Of a stretch of 64,000 nucleotides of DNA, positions 16,369 to 25,140 are shown in pieces; position 1 is the first letter of the stretch, and the number at the start of each line of letters is the position of its first letter. Below the pieces are notes generated by a model. The model made no database searches. It was given only the letters and a program-made list of their open reading frames with translations, and had not been told where the DNA came from. The DNA lies in assembly GCA_035293985.1 (NCBI GenBank), contig DATGLS010000024.1:1-64000 (forward strand), read 5' to 3'. The stretch comes from JAVDCA01 sp035293985 (GTDB lineage: Bacteria > Pseudomonadota > Alphaproteobacteria > Rhizobiales > Xanthobacteraceae). The position numbers were made by a program, and so were the translations under genes.

Positions 16369-16911
16369 TCATGCAGGCGGGACGGAACGGCGGGCCCACA
16401 CATAGATCAGAAAGCCCCAGGCCACCGGGATCGCCAGCGCGCCGCCGAGATAGGCCGCGTCGTGCATGTAGCCGGCGCACAAGAATCTCCGCAGGTCGGT
16501 CACGCCGATCGGAACGAACCAGCCGGCGTAGGCAGCGCGGTCGATGTGCGCGGTCTGCCAGTATCCGTACGCCAATCCGGCGAGCGCGACCGCCAGCGTG
16601 AACGCGAACGAGACGAGGATCGATGCGAGCAGGGCCTGGAGCATGCGGGCGGGGGTCGGCTGCAGAAAGCCGCCGAGACCGATGAGCAGGCCGAGCGGCA
16701 GCCCCATCCACCAGGACGCGAGAAAGCCCACCTGGGCGGCGCGCACGCGCTCAGGGACCCGCGGATCGAGCAGGTGGAATTGGATGAACTTGAAGCGGGT
16801 GAAATATTCCGGCGCGACCGTATAGCTGATCTGGTCGTGCAGCGCGCCGAACGCCCCCGCCGCCGCCATCGCGACGAGGACGAAGCCGAGATAGATCGCG
16901 GTGCGTGTCAT
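16369..16911 (-). CDS. Small integral membrane protein, unknown function
   Basis: The 180-residue protein has about four hydrophobic segments: YLGFVLVAMAAAGAFGAL near the start, a long one around VGFLASWWMGLPLGLLIGLGG, LLASILVSFAFTLAVALAGLA, and a final GALAIPVAWGFLIYVWA. Between the first two is HDQISYTVAPEYFTRFKFIQF, a conserved-looking periplasmic stretch. I do not recognise a named family. It is divergent from the gene at 17019 and shares with it the intergenic region that holds an SOS box. The start at 16911 gives a natural first membrane helix. Confidence 0.7.
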   Translation of the reverse strand: MTRTAIYLGFVLVAMAAAGAFGALHDQISYTVAPEYFTRFKFIQFHLLDPRVPERVRAAQVGFLASWWMGLPLGLLIGLGGFLQPTPARMLQALLASILVSFAFTLAVALAGLAYGYWQTAHIDRAAYAGWFVPIGVTDLRRFLCAGYMHDAAYLGGALAIPVAWGFLIYVWARRSVPPA

Positions 16912-16969
16912 GGATCGGCACTTTGCGGATGGCGACATTTTGCGGTTGCGGGTTGCCAGAAATATGATA

Positions 16970-16984
16970 GAACAAATAGTGAAC
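16970..16984. promoter_or_regulatory. Predicted LexA (SOS) box
   Basis: GAAC-AAATAGT-GAAC is an exact match to the alphaproteobacterial LexA operator, a direct repeat GTTC-N7-GTTC read here on the other strand. It lies 35 bp before the start at 17019 and 59 bp before the divergent start at 16911, in an AT-rich patch that stands out from its surroundings. It could make either or both genes DNA-damage inducible. Confidence 0.65.
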
Positions 16985-16985
16985 A

Positions 16986-17001
16986 GAACTCCGAGCAGTT
17001 C
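16986..17001. promoter_or_regulatory. Palindrome next to the SOS box
   Basis: GAACT-CCGAGC-AGTTC is a perfect 5-bp inverted repeat directly after the LexA-like site and 17 bp before the start codon at 17019. It may be a second operator or an accessory LexA contact. Function inferred. Confidence 0.35.
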
Positions 17002-17018
17002 GGACAGGGGACCTGACG

Positions 17019-17591
17019 ATGAGCGAGCCGCGCGATATTCCGCCCTTTGCTTCCGCCAAGGAGCTCGGCAAGCGAAAACGCCGGATGACCGCCCGCTGGC
17101 AGTTCACCAACCGTCTCAATGCGCGCGCGAGCACGGGGCCGAAGACGAAAGAGGGCAAGGCGCGGGTTGCCCGCAACGCGTTCCGCCATGGGCTGAGCCT
17201 GCCGGTGCCCGGCGATCCGGGGTTCGCGCCCGAGATCGTCGAGTTGGCGCGCACGATCGCGCAATCGGTTGCCGGAGAGGCCGTCGACGGCGTGCGCCAC
17301 GCGCTCGCCTGCCGCGTCGCCGAGACGCTGATCGATCTGCACCGCGTGCGCGCGGCCAAGCTGCCGCTGGTGGCCAAGATGGAGGCCGACCTGGCCAATT
17401 GCGCAAAACCACTGGCCGAGCTTTGCCGGCTCGACCGTTACGAACGCCGGACCCTGTCGCGGCGCAAGCGCGCGATCCGCGAATTCGACGAGGCCGTGAT
17501 GCCGCTGCGCGTCGCCAAGGCCTTGCGCGAGATCCGGCAGAACAAAGCCATGCATGAAAAGACGAAAGATTCCAACGAAGCGCCGCAATGA
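17019..17591 (+). CDS. Hypothetical protein with ARNAxRHGL motif
   Basis: A 190-residue soluble, basic protein. It contains NARASTGPKTKEGKARVARNAFRHGLS (about residues 33-60), a motif found in many proteins of unknown function in Bradyrhizobium and relatives. The rest is helical, with LCRLDRYERRTLSRRKRAIREFD near the end. The start at 17019 follows an AGGGG box. An SOS-type operator sits 35 bp upstream. Its last codons (from 17536) are the first copy of a repeat that recurs three times downstream, so the C-terminus may have been altered by repeat expansion. No function is proposed; damage-induced expression is possible. Confidence 0.7.
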   Translation: MSEPRDIPPFASAKELGKRKRRMTARWQFTNRLNARASTGPKTKEGKARVARNAFRHGLSLPVPGDPGFAPEIVELARTIAQSVAGEAVDGVRHALACRVAETLIDLHRVRAAKLPLVAKMEADLANCAKPLAELCRLDRYERRTLSRRKRAIREFDEAVMPLRVAKALREIRQNKAMHEKTKDSNEAPQ

Positions 17592-17930
17592 TGCCATCGC
17601 GCGCTTGTCCGCACCCCGCAAGCGACCGATGGATCACGGCAACGGCAGAACGGCAGAACGGCAGAACGGCAGAACGGGCAGAACAAAGCGATGCGAGGAA
17701 AAGCAAATGATTTCAATGAACGCTGGTGCGAGGCTCGGCCCGTCGATCACCTCAGCGGGACCGAGCCGATTGGCAGAACAAAGCCATTCGAGGAAAACTG
17801 AATGATTTCAGTGAAGGCGAGCTTGAGAGCCAATCGCACGGTCGCCTTGCCAGATCAAGGTCGTTTGGCAGAACGGCAGAACGGCAGAACAAAGCCATTC
17901 AGCGAAAACGCAACGATATCAATCGATCGT
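17536..17930 (+). repeat. Field of dispersed and micro tandem repeats
   Basis: A unit of about 45 bp beginning GGCAGAACAAAGC and followed by a GAAAA...GATTTCAA-like segment starts at 17536, 17677, 17772 and 17883. The first copy encodes the end of the upstream gene. Within the field the 8-mer GGCAGAAC is tandemly repeated about five times at 17643-17680 and three times at 17874-17890. No protein-coding gene is supported from 17592 to 17953. The repeats look like slippage products of low-complexity sequence and are probably variable in copy number. Confidence 0.8.
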
Positions 17931-17953
17931 ATCCGCTGGGCGGAAGTCTCGTC

Positions 17954-18529
17954 TCAAATCCCGGAGACGAACCGCGCCATGATGACGATCGTCAGCACCT
18001 GCATGGTGCCCTGACACGCGACCGCGAAGAAGAAGCTCCGCATCATGCGGCCGATCTTCTCGCCGTCCGGGTTCGGCTTGCGCAGCTCAAGGCAGACCCG
18101 CAGGTTGGTCGGCAAGAGATAGCCGGTGCCCTGGATGGTCATCAGCGTGACGAGGGTGAGCGCGGCCGCGACCCAGCCGAACTGCGGCCACGGCAGCTCG
18201 AGGTAGCCGAGGTCCTTGGCGAGGTACCAGCCCGAGGTGCCGGTGATGATCGCGAGCGTCGGCATCAGAAACAGCGTGCGCGGCACCAGCCGCACGATCA
18301 CCTCGCGCCGCGCCGCCACGTCGATGCGGCGCAGAATCGGGCCGACGATGAAGCCCATGAACAGGTCGATGCCGGTCCACATCACGCCGCAGATCACATG
18401 GACGAAGTTGAGGAACCAGCGGTCATGGCTGACGATCGCCGCGATCATCACGCCGATCGCGACGAGCGCATAGCCGACGTAGTTCCATCGCACGATGGCG
18501 GGCGCGCCTTCGACGGTCAGAGTTGCCAT
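17954..18529 (-). CDS. Integral membrane protein, CopD/DUF2269-like
   Basis: This 191-residue protein has about five hydrophobic segments. The second contains FLNFVHVICGVMWTGIDLFMGFIVGPILRR, where a membrane histidine and a WTG motif recall CopD/DUF2269-type proteins. Later segments are FLMPTLAIITGTSGWYLAKD, a long one around VAAALTLVTLMTIQG, and a C-terminal SFFFAVACQGTMQVLTIVIM. It is divergent from the multihaem cytochrome gene (102 bp between starts), so a link with respiration is possible. The family assignment is tentative. Confidence 0.6.
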   Translation of the reverse strand: MATLTVEGAPAIVRWNYVGYALVAIGVMIAAIVSHDRWFLNFVHVICGVMWTGIDLFMGFIVGPILRRIDVAARREVIVRLVPRTLFLMPTLAIITGTSGWYLAKDLGYLELPWPQFGWVAAALTLVTLMTIQGTGYLLPTNLRVCLELRKPNPDGEKIGRMMRSFFFAVACQGTMQVLTIVIMARFVSGI

Positions 18530-18631
18530 GTCATTCTCGGCTCCGGCGGAGCTCCGCCCGGGTGGGGCGGACGCGACACTTTATAACTGGGCGCGACGGC
18601 CGCGAAGTTATTTGACGCGACGCCGCGATCG

Positions 18632-21586
18632 ATGAGAATACACGCGCGACCGATACGGGGCATCCGCTTGCACGCACATGATCGATCTCGCGGCCACCTA
18701 TCGACGCTCGCCTGCGCACTTGCTGGCTGGCTGACGTCGGCGACGCTCGCCGCCGCGACCTGCAGCGCCGACATGAAGGCGCCGCAGCTGCCGAGCGATC
18801 CGGCGCTGTGTCGCAGCCTCGATGAGGTCGTGCGGCATCCCGGCGCGCTGCCGCTCGATCGCTACGAGGCCAAGCTCGGCGAGTATCTGCGCCACTACTG
18901 CCATCGCGGCGCCGGGTGGACGCCGGACAAGCGCGTGCGCGACACCGGGCCGTTCGTCGGCACCATCGTCCATGGCGAGTGGGTGGGAAAATATTTCGGC
19001 ACCCACAATCCGGTGTGGGTCTGGTACTCGCACGAGATGATCGACTGGCTGCACAAGAACCGGCCGGACGGCGAGAAGACGATAGCGAGCCCCGATCCGC
19101 TCCCCGACGGCGCCGTGATGATCAAGGAGATGTTCCCGGCGCCGGCCGCCGCCTGCGCCGACGTCGATCCGGTCAACCTCGAGCCGACGAGCGGCGCCGC
19201 CGTCATGGTGCGCGACGCCAAGGCCGCGCATGACGGCTGGTTCTGGGGCTGGTTCGGCTGGGGCAAGAACGAGTGGGCGCCCGACTGGCCGGCGGGTCCC
19301 GGCAACCCCTACCCCAACATGGGCTTTGGCCAGTACTGCACCAACTGCCATGCTTCGGCGACCGACAACCAGACCTTCGCGACCTTGCGCAACATCAAGG
19401 GCGAGCGCGGCGAGCCGCTCAATTATCTGAGCCACAACTTCTTCCTCAATCCGCCATCGGCCTCGCCTGCACCGCCGGCGGCGCCGCCCGCGGGCTACGA
19501 TCCGGCCTTCGTCGACGCGCTGCCGTGGCCGGGCGGGCCGCCGCCGGCGCGCAGCGCGATCACGGCGCTTCCTTCCGAGACCTACGACAACGTGTGGATG
19601 CCCGCCGGGCCACCGACGCCGGCGAGCCAGTTCGTCACCTCCGACCAGTGCCTCGGCTGTCACGACGCCGGCAGCACCGGCCTGCAATACGACATGACGC
19701 GCGTCGACGCGAACGGCAAGATGATCAACCACTCGCCCTACGCCACCTGGCGAAGCTCGCCGATGGGCATGGCGGGGCGCGATCCGATCTTCCTCGCGCA
19801 GCTCGCGAGCGAAACCGGCGCGTTCCATGCCGACTGGGCGAGCGGGGTGCAGGACACTTGCTTCGGCTGCCACGGCGTGATGGGCGAGCGCCAGCTCGCC
19901 ATCGACGGCCACGCCGCGAGCCGGAAATGCGATCCGTTCCTGCGCACGCGGATCGACGCGATTCCATTTCACGCGAACGATCGGGCCGCCGCGAAATACG
20001 CGGCGCTCGCGCGCGACGGCATCTCCTGCACGGTGTGCCACCGCATGGCGCTCGGCAGCGCCGCGCGCGACAGGGTCGCGGCCGCGCCGCAGAACGCCTG
20101 CGTCGCCGAGCGCCAGGCGCGGCTCAATCCGGGGCTGAAAGGCTTTGCGGCGACGTTCACGGGCAGCTTCCTGCTCGAGCCCGCCGACGTGATGCTCGGG
20201 CCCTTCGCCGATCCGAAGAAAGCCTCGATGCAGCACGCGCTCGGCGTCACGCCGCAGCACGCGCCGCAGATCAAGACCGCGGACGTCTGCGGCTCCTGCC
20301 ACGTCGTGCACCTGCCGGTGCTGCGCGGGGCCGAGAGGCTCGGCCACGTCTACGAGCAGACGACGTTCGCCGAATGGGCGTTCGGCGGCTTTCGCACCGG
20401 CGAGAGCGCGGACGGGCAGCTGCCGCTCGGCCCGGGCGAGACGCCGCAGACCTGCCAGGATTGCCACATGCCGAGCCGCGACGCGAAGGGTGCGCCGGTC
20501 CGCAGCAAGATCGCGAGCATCCAGGAGCTGAGCAATTTCCCGCAGACCGAGAACGTGCTCACGGCCGACGAGATCGATCTGAAGACGCGCGAGGGCTTCG
20601 CCCAGCACACGCTGGTCGGTCTCAACCTGTTCTTCCTCAAGATGGCGATGCAGAGCCCCGACATTCTCGGCCTTCGCCTGCATGATCCGATGCTGACACA
20701 GAAGGGCATCGACCCGCTGCCGACCACCGAGCGCAAGCTGCTCGAGCAGGCGGCCGAGCGCACCGCCGCGATCTTCATTTCGCCGGTGACGCGCCAGAAC
20801 GGCGCGCTCGAGGCGCGCGTCACGGTCGCCAACAAGACCGGCCACAAGTTTCCCTCCGGCGTCGGCTTCCGCCGCGCCTTCATCGAGCTCGACGTGCTCG
20901 ACGACAAGGGCGGCATCCTGTGGTCTTCGGGGCGCACCGACGCGGCGGGCGTGATCGTCGACGGCCAGGGCCAGCCGATCGCCGGCGAGCGCTGGTGGAC
21001 ACCCGACTGCTCGGCGCGCATCGCGCCCGATCAGCGCGTCCACCAGCCGCACTATCAGGTGGTGAGCCGCGACGACCAGGCACAGATCTACGAGGAGCTC
21101 ACCGCCGCGCCGCCGAATGACGGCCCGCCGGTGTGCGGCCCGGGCGCCGCGCCGCGCGGCGCGCTCACCACGAGCTTTCTCTCGATCTGCGCCAAGGTGA
21201 AGGACAATCGCCTGCTGCCGAAGGGCTTCCTGCCGCTGCATGATCGCGAGGCGATCGCGGCGGCCTTCGCCGCCGGCCCCGACCTCGCCGAGGAAGCCGG
21301 CCCGACCGCGGTCGACGACGATCCCGACTACCGCGCCGGCGGCGGCGACACGGTGACCTACCGGGTGCCGCTCGAGGCCATCAAAGGCACGCCCGCGCGC
21401 GTGACCGCGACCCTCTACTACCAGGCGACGCCGCCCTACTATCTGCAGGACCGCTTCTGCACGTCGCAAAGCGCCGACACGCAGCGCCTCTATTTCCTCG
21501 CCGGCAATCTCGATCTCAACAACACGCCGGCCGCAAGCTGGAAGCTCAAGCTGGTGTCGGCAACGCAACCGGTCCCGGCACAGTAG
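18632..21586 (+). CDS. Six-haem c-type cytochrome, periplasmic
   Basis: This 984-residue protein begins with a stretch that includes a likely signal peptide (CALAGWLTSATLAAATC). It has six CxxCH haem sites, in order CTNCH (residue 236), CLGCH, CFGCH, CTVCH, CGSCH and CQDCH, spread over roughly residues 236-612. After them comes a beta-rich region with VANKTGHKFPSGVGFRRAFIEL, a motif typical of large multihaem cytochromes. It should be exported and matured by the Ccm system and act in periplasmic electron transfer; the substrate is unknown. Other starts are possible, since the first 20 residues are basic and atypical. No partner oxidoreductase lies nearby. Confidence 0.85.
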   Translation: MRIHARPIRGIRLHAHDRSRGHLSTLACALAGWLTSATLAAATCSADMKAPQLPSDPALCRSLDEVVRHPGALPLDRYEAKLGEYLRHYCHRGAGWTPDKRVRDTGPFVGTIVHGEWVGKYFGTHNPVWVWYSHEMIDWLHKNRPDGEKTIASPDPLPDGAVMIKEMFPAPAAACADVDPVNLEPTSGAAVMVRDAKAAHDGWFWGWFGWGKNEWAPDWPAGPGNPYPNMGFGQYCTNCHASATDNQTFATLRNIKGERGEPLNYLSHNFFLNPPSASPAPPAAPPAGYDPAFVDALPWPGGPPPARSAITALPSETYDNVWMPAGPPTPASQFVTSDQCLGCHDAGSTGLQYDMTRVDANGKMINHSPYATWRSSPMGMAGRDPIFLAQLASETGAFHADWASGVQDTCFGCHGVMGERQLAIDGHAASRKCDPFLRTRIDAIPFHANDRAAAKYAALARDGISCTVCHRMALGSAARDRVAAAPQNACVAERQARLNPGLKGFAATFTGSFLLEPADVMLGPFADPKKASMQHALGVTPQHAPQIKTADVCGSCHVVHLPVLRGAERLGHVYEQTTFAEWAFGGFRTGESADGQLPLGPGETPQTCQDCHMPSRDAKGAPVRSKIASIQELSNFPQTENVLTADEIDLKTREGFAQHTLVGLNLFFLKMAMQSPDILGLRLHDPMLTQKGIDPLPTTERKLLEQAAERTAAIFISPVTRQNGALEARVTVANKTGHKFPSGVGFRRAFIELDVLDDKGGILWSSGRTDAAGVIVDGQGQPIAGERWWTPDCSARIAPDQRVHQPHYQVVSRDDQAQIYEELTAAPPNDGPPVCGPGAAPRGALTTSFLSICAKVKDNRLLPKGFLPLHDREAIAAAFAAGPDLAEEAGPTAVDDDPDYRAGGGDTVTYRVPLEAIKGTPARVTATLYYQATPPYYLQDRFCTSQSADTQRLYFLAGNLDLNNTPAASWKLKLVSATQPVPAQ

Positions 21587-21645
21587 TAGAACTCCCTCTT
21601 CATCCTCCCTGCAGGGCCCCTGCACGGGAGGGTGAAGCGCGCGCG

Positions 21646-21921
21646 CTATCTGGCCAAATCGTTGTACTCCGGATGGCGCCCCATGTAGCCGGCGACGAAC
21701 GGGCACTTGGGAACGACCTTCAGCCCGCGCGCGCGGACGATATCCAGCACCCCGCGCACCAACGCCGAGCCGATGCCATGGCCGCCGAGCGCGGGCGGCA
21801 CCTCGGTGTGCAGCAGCGTGATCACGCCCGGCTCGAGGCGGTAGTACATCAACGCCATGCCGTCATCGACGTCGAGCTCGAAGCGATGCTGCACGGCGTT
21901 GTCGCGGATGTCCCCGCTCAT
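21646..21921 (-). CDS. Small GNAT-family acetyltransferase (YjdJ-like)
   Basis: This 91-residue protein is a minimal GNAT domain of the YjdJ type. The acetyl-CoA loop is visible in VPPALGGHGIGSALVRGVLD, and the C-terminus VVPKCPFVAGYMGRHPEYNDL is characteristic of the family. It begins 14 bp after the RND pump gene and is on the same strand, so it is probably the last gene of the efflux operon. Substrate unknown. Confidence 0.85.
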   Translation of the reverse strand: MSGDIRDNAVQHRFELDVDDGMALMYYRLEPGVITLLHTEVPPALGGHGIGSALVRGVLDIVRARGLKVVPKCPFVAGYMGRHPEYNDLAR

Positions 21922-21935
21922 GCGTCTCTCCTGCT

Positions 21936-24900
21936 CTACTCCGCCGGCTGCTGCGCCGGCGCGGGGTGCGCGCGCCGCCGGCCGAGCCCGGCGATCCACC
22001 GGCACACCACGTAGAACGCCGGCGTGAACAGGAGGCCGAAGGCGGTGACGCCGATCATGCCGGAGAACACCGCGGTGCCGAGCGTCTGGCGCAGCTCGGC
22101 GCCGGCGCCGATCGCCCACACCAGCGGCGCGACGCCGAGGATGAAGGCAAACGAGGTCATCAGGATCGGCCGCAGGCGCAGCCGCGCGGCCTCGACCGCC
22201 GCCTTCCAGCGATCGTAGCCGCGGTCCTCGAGCTGCTTGGCGAACTCGACGATCAGGATCGCGTTCTTGGCCGCAAGGCCGATCAGCACCACGAAGCCCA
22301 CCTGGGTGAGGATGTTGTTGTCCTGCCCACGCAGGATCACGCCGGTGATCGAGGCGACGAGGCACATCGGCACGATCAGGATGACGGCGAGCGGCAAGGT
22401 GAGGCTCTCGAACTGGGCGGCGAGCACCAGAAAGACGAACACCACCGCGAGCGCGAACGCGAAGCCCGCCGTGTTGCCGGCGCGGATCTGCTGGAACGCC
22501 AGCGTCGTCCATTCGTAACCGAAGCCCTCGGGCAGCGTTTCGTTGGCGAGCTTCTCCATGATCGCGATCGCCTGGCCCTGGCTGTAGCCGTCGGCCGCCG
22601 CCCCGTCGACCTCGGCGGTCGGGTAGAGGTTGTAGCGCGGCACCCGGTAAGGACCGGAAATGTCCCGCACCGTGGTGAACGAGCCGAGCGGCACGGTCGC
22701 GCCGGACGAATTGCGCACCCGGATCTTGAGCACGTCCTTGGCGTCGAAGCGATAGGGCGCGTCCGCCTGCGCGGTCACCCGGAAGGTGCGGCCGAACAGG
22801 TTGAAGTCGTTGACGTAGGACGAGCCGATCAGGATCTGCAGCGAATTGAACACGTCGGTGACGTTGACGCCGAGGAGCTGTGCCTTGGTGCGATCGATGT
22901 CGAGGTAGAGCTGCGGCGTCGAGGTCTCGAACAGGGTGAAAACCTGGTGCGAGATGCCGGTGGTCTTGGCGGCGCGCGCCGCGAGCGCGGCGGCCGCCTG
23001 CTGCAGCGCCTGCGGCCCGCGGCCGGCGCGGTCCTCGACCATCATGCGAAAGCCGCCGGCGTTGCCGATGCCGGCGACCGGCGGCGGCTGCACCACCAGC
23101 ACCAGCGCCTCCTGCACGGGCCCGAATTTCTTCTGCAAGGCCGCCGTGATGGCTGCGGCGGACTGATTCGGCTGGTGCGCGCGCTGCTCCCACGGATCGA
23201 GGGTCAGGAAGATCGCTCCCGAGTTCGGCGCATTGGTGAAGGTCGCGCCCGAGAAGCCGACGATGTTGACGGCGTGGCCGACGCCCGGCGTCTTGAGCGC
23301 CATGTCGACGAGTCGCTGCTGCACGGCGTCGGTGCGCGCCAGCGACGCGCCGGGCGGCAGCTGCACCACCACGATGAGGTAGCCGCGATCGAGCTGCGGG
23401 ATGAAGCCGGTCGGCGTCTTGCGGAACTCGTTGAGACCGAACCCGAGGATCGCCGCATAGACCAGCAGCACGAGGGCCGAGATGCGCACCGTGCGCGCCG
23501 TCAGCACACCGTATCCGCGGCCGACCGCATCGAAGCTCCAGTTGAAGATGCGGAAGAAGCCCTTGACCGGCCACTCCCACCAGCGCGGCCGGCGCGCCGC
23601 TTCGTGCGGCCGCAACAGCAGCGCGCACATCGCCGGCGACAGCGTGAGCGAGACGACGAGCGAGATCACGGTCGCGCCCGCGATGGTGAGCGCGAACTGG
23701 CGATAAAACTGCCCGGAAATGCCGGTGATGAAGACGGTCGGCACGAACACCGCGCACAGCACCAGCGCGATCGCGATCAGCGCCCCGCCGACCTCGTCCA
23801 TGCTCCTGACCGCGGCATCGTGCGGGGTCAAGCCCGCCGCGATGTTGCGTTCGACGTTCTCGACCACCACGATCGCGTCGTCGACCACGATACCGATCGC
23901 CAGCACGAGGCCGAACAGCGAGAGGTTGTTGAGCGTGAAGCCGAACGCCGCCATGAAGAAGAAGGTGCCGACCAGCGACACCGGAATGGCGACGATCGGG
24001 ATCACCGCCGCGCGCCAAGTCTGCAGGAAGACGATGATCACCAGCACGACCAGCACGACCGCCTCGCCGATCGTCTCCTCGACCGCGGTCGCCGACTGCT
24101 GGATGAACTGGGTCGGGTTGTAGACGATCGCGTGCTTGATGCCGGGCGGGAACCGCTTGGCCAGCTGGTTCATGGTGGCGACGATGTTGTTCGCTGTCTG
24201 CAGCGCGTTCGAGCCGGGCCGCTGGAAGACCGCGAGCGCCACCGCCGGGTCGCGGTCGAGGTAGGAATTGGACGAGTAGTCGACCGCCGCGAGCTCGACC
24301 CGCGCCACGTCCTTGAGCCGGACCACGGCGTTGGGCGTCTGCTTCACCACGATGTTGGCGAACTCGTCCGGATTGGCGAGCCGGCCGAGCGTCTGCACCG
24401 CGATCTGGAAGGCGCCCTGCTTGGGCGACGGCGGCTGGTCGAGCACGCCGGAGGCGACCTGGATGTTCTGCCCCTGCAACGCGCTGGTGACGTCGAGCGC
24501 GGTCAGCCCGAGCGACTGCAGGCGGTCGGGGTCGAGCCAGACGCGCATCGAGTAGTCGCGGCTGCCGAACACTGTGATCGAGCCGACGCCATCGACGCGG
24601 GTGAGCGCGTCGGTGATCTCCAGCGTCGCGTAGTTGGAGATGAACAGCGTGTCGCGCGACTTGTCGGGCGAATAGAGGTGGACGACCATCATCAGGTCCG
24701 GCGAGGCTTTCGTCACCGTGACGCCGATGTTGCGCACGTCCGCCGGCAGGCGCGGCTGGGCGATGGCGACGCGGTTCTGCACCTGCACCTGGGCGATGTC
24801 GAGGTTGGTGCCGATGTCGAACGAGACCTGGATCGAGAAACGGCCGTCGGCGGTCGAGTTCGAGGACATGTAGATCATGTTCTCGACCCCGTTGATCTGC

Positions 24901-25106
24901 TGCTCGATCGGCGTCACCACCGTCGAGGCGACGACGTCGGCGCTCGCGCCCGGATACTGGCCGGACACATTGATGATCGGTGGCGCGATCTCGGGATATT
25001 GCGCGACCGGCAGGCGCGAGAACGACACCATGCCGAGGATGACGAACACGATCGAGACGACGGCGGCGAAGATCGGCCGGTCGATGAAATAATGCGAGAT
25101 GCGCAT
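21936..25106 (-). CDS. RND efflux pump inner-membrane transporter (HAE1/AcrB-like)
   Basis: This 1056-residue protein has the full AcrB/MexB layout: N-terminal helix RPIFAAVVSIVFVILGMVSF, periplasmic porter domains, and twelve expected membrane segments. The proton-relay residues are present: two aspartates in GIVVDDAIVVVENVER (TM4) and the lysine in GLAAKNAILIVEF (TM10). It exports amphiphilic compounds in exchange for protons as a trimer. It starts 34 bp after the adaptor gene and is followed by a GNAT gene. No outer-membrane TolC-like gene is in the window, so a partner encoded elsewhere is expected. Confidence 0.95.
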   Translation of the reverse strand: MRISHYFIDRPIFAAVVSIVFVILGMVSFSRLPVAQYPEIAPPIINVSGQYPGASADVVASTVVTPIEQQINGVENMIYMSSNSTADGRFSIQVSFDIGTNLDIAQVQVQNRVAIAQPRLPADVRNIGVTVTKASPDLMMVVHLYSPDKSRDTLFISNYATLEITDALTRVDGVGSITVFGSRDYSMRVWLDPDRLQSLGLTALDVTSALQGQNIQVASGVLDQPPSPKQGAFQIAVQTLGRLANPDEFANIVVKQTPNAVVRLKDVARVELAAVDYSSNSYLDRDPAVALAVFQRPGSNALQTANNIVATMNQLAKRFPPGIKHAIVYNPTQFIQQSATAVEETIGEAVVLVVLVIIVFLQTWRAAVIPIVAIPVSLVGTFFFMAAFGFTLNNLSLFGLVLAIGIVVDDAIVVVENVERNIAAGLTPHDAAVRSMDEVGGALIAIALVLCAVFVPTVFITGISGQFYRQFALTIAGATVISLVVSLTLSPAMCALLLRPHEAARRPRWWEWPVKGFFRIFNWSFDAVGRGYGVLTARTVRISALVLLVYAAILGFGLNEFRKTPTGFIPQLDRGYLIVVVQLPPGASLARTDAVQQRLVDMALKTPGVGHAVNIVGFSGATFTNAPNSGAIFLTLDPWEQRAHQPNQSAAAITAALQKKFGPVQEALVLVVQPPPVAGIGNAGGFRMMVEDRAGRGPQALQQAAAALAARAAKTTGISHQVFTLFETSTPQLYLDIDRTKAQLLGVNVTDVFNSLQILIGSSYVNDFNLFGRTFRVTAQADAPYRFDAKDVLKIRVRNSSGATVPLGSFTTVRDISGPYRVPRYNLYPTAEVDGAAADGYSQGQAIAIMEKLANETLPEGFGYEWTTLAFQQIRAGNTAGFAFALAVVFVFLVLAAQFESLTLPLAVILIVPMCLVASITGVILRGQDNNILTQVGFVVLIGLAAKNAILIVEFAKQLEDRGYDRWKAAVEAARLRLRPILMTSFAFILGVAPLVWAIGAGAELRQTLGTAVFSGMIGVTAFGLLFTPAFYVVCRWIAGLGRRRAHPAPAQQPAE

Positions 25107-25140
25107 GCGCGCCGCCTCAGCCCTTCGCCTGGTTCGTCGG

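Noticed and set aside
18698..21706. Very long open frame antisense to the multihaem cytochrome
   Set aside because: Arginine/histidine-rich shadow with no family resemblance; the plus strand has six CxxCH sites and a clear gene.
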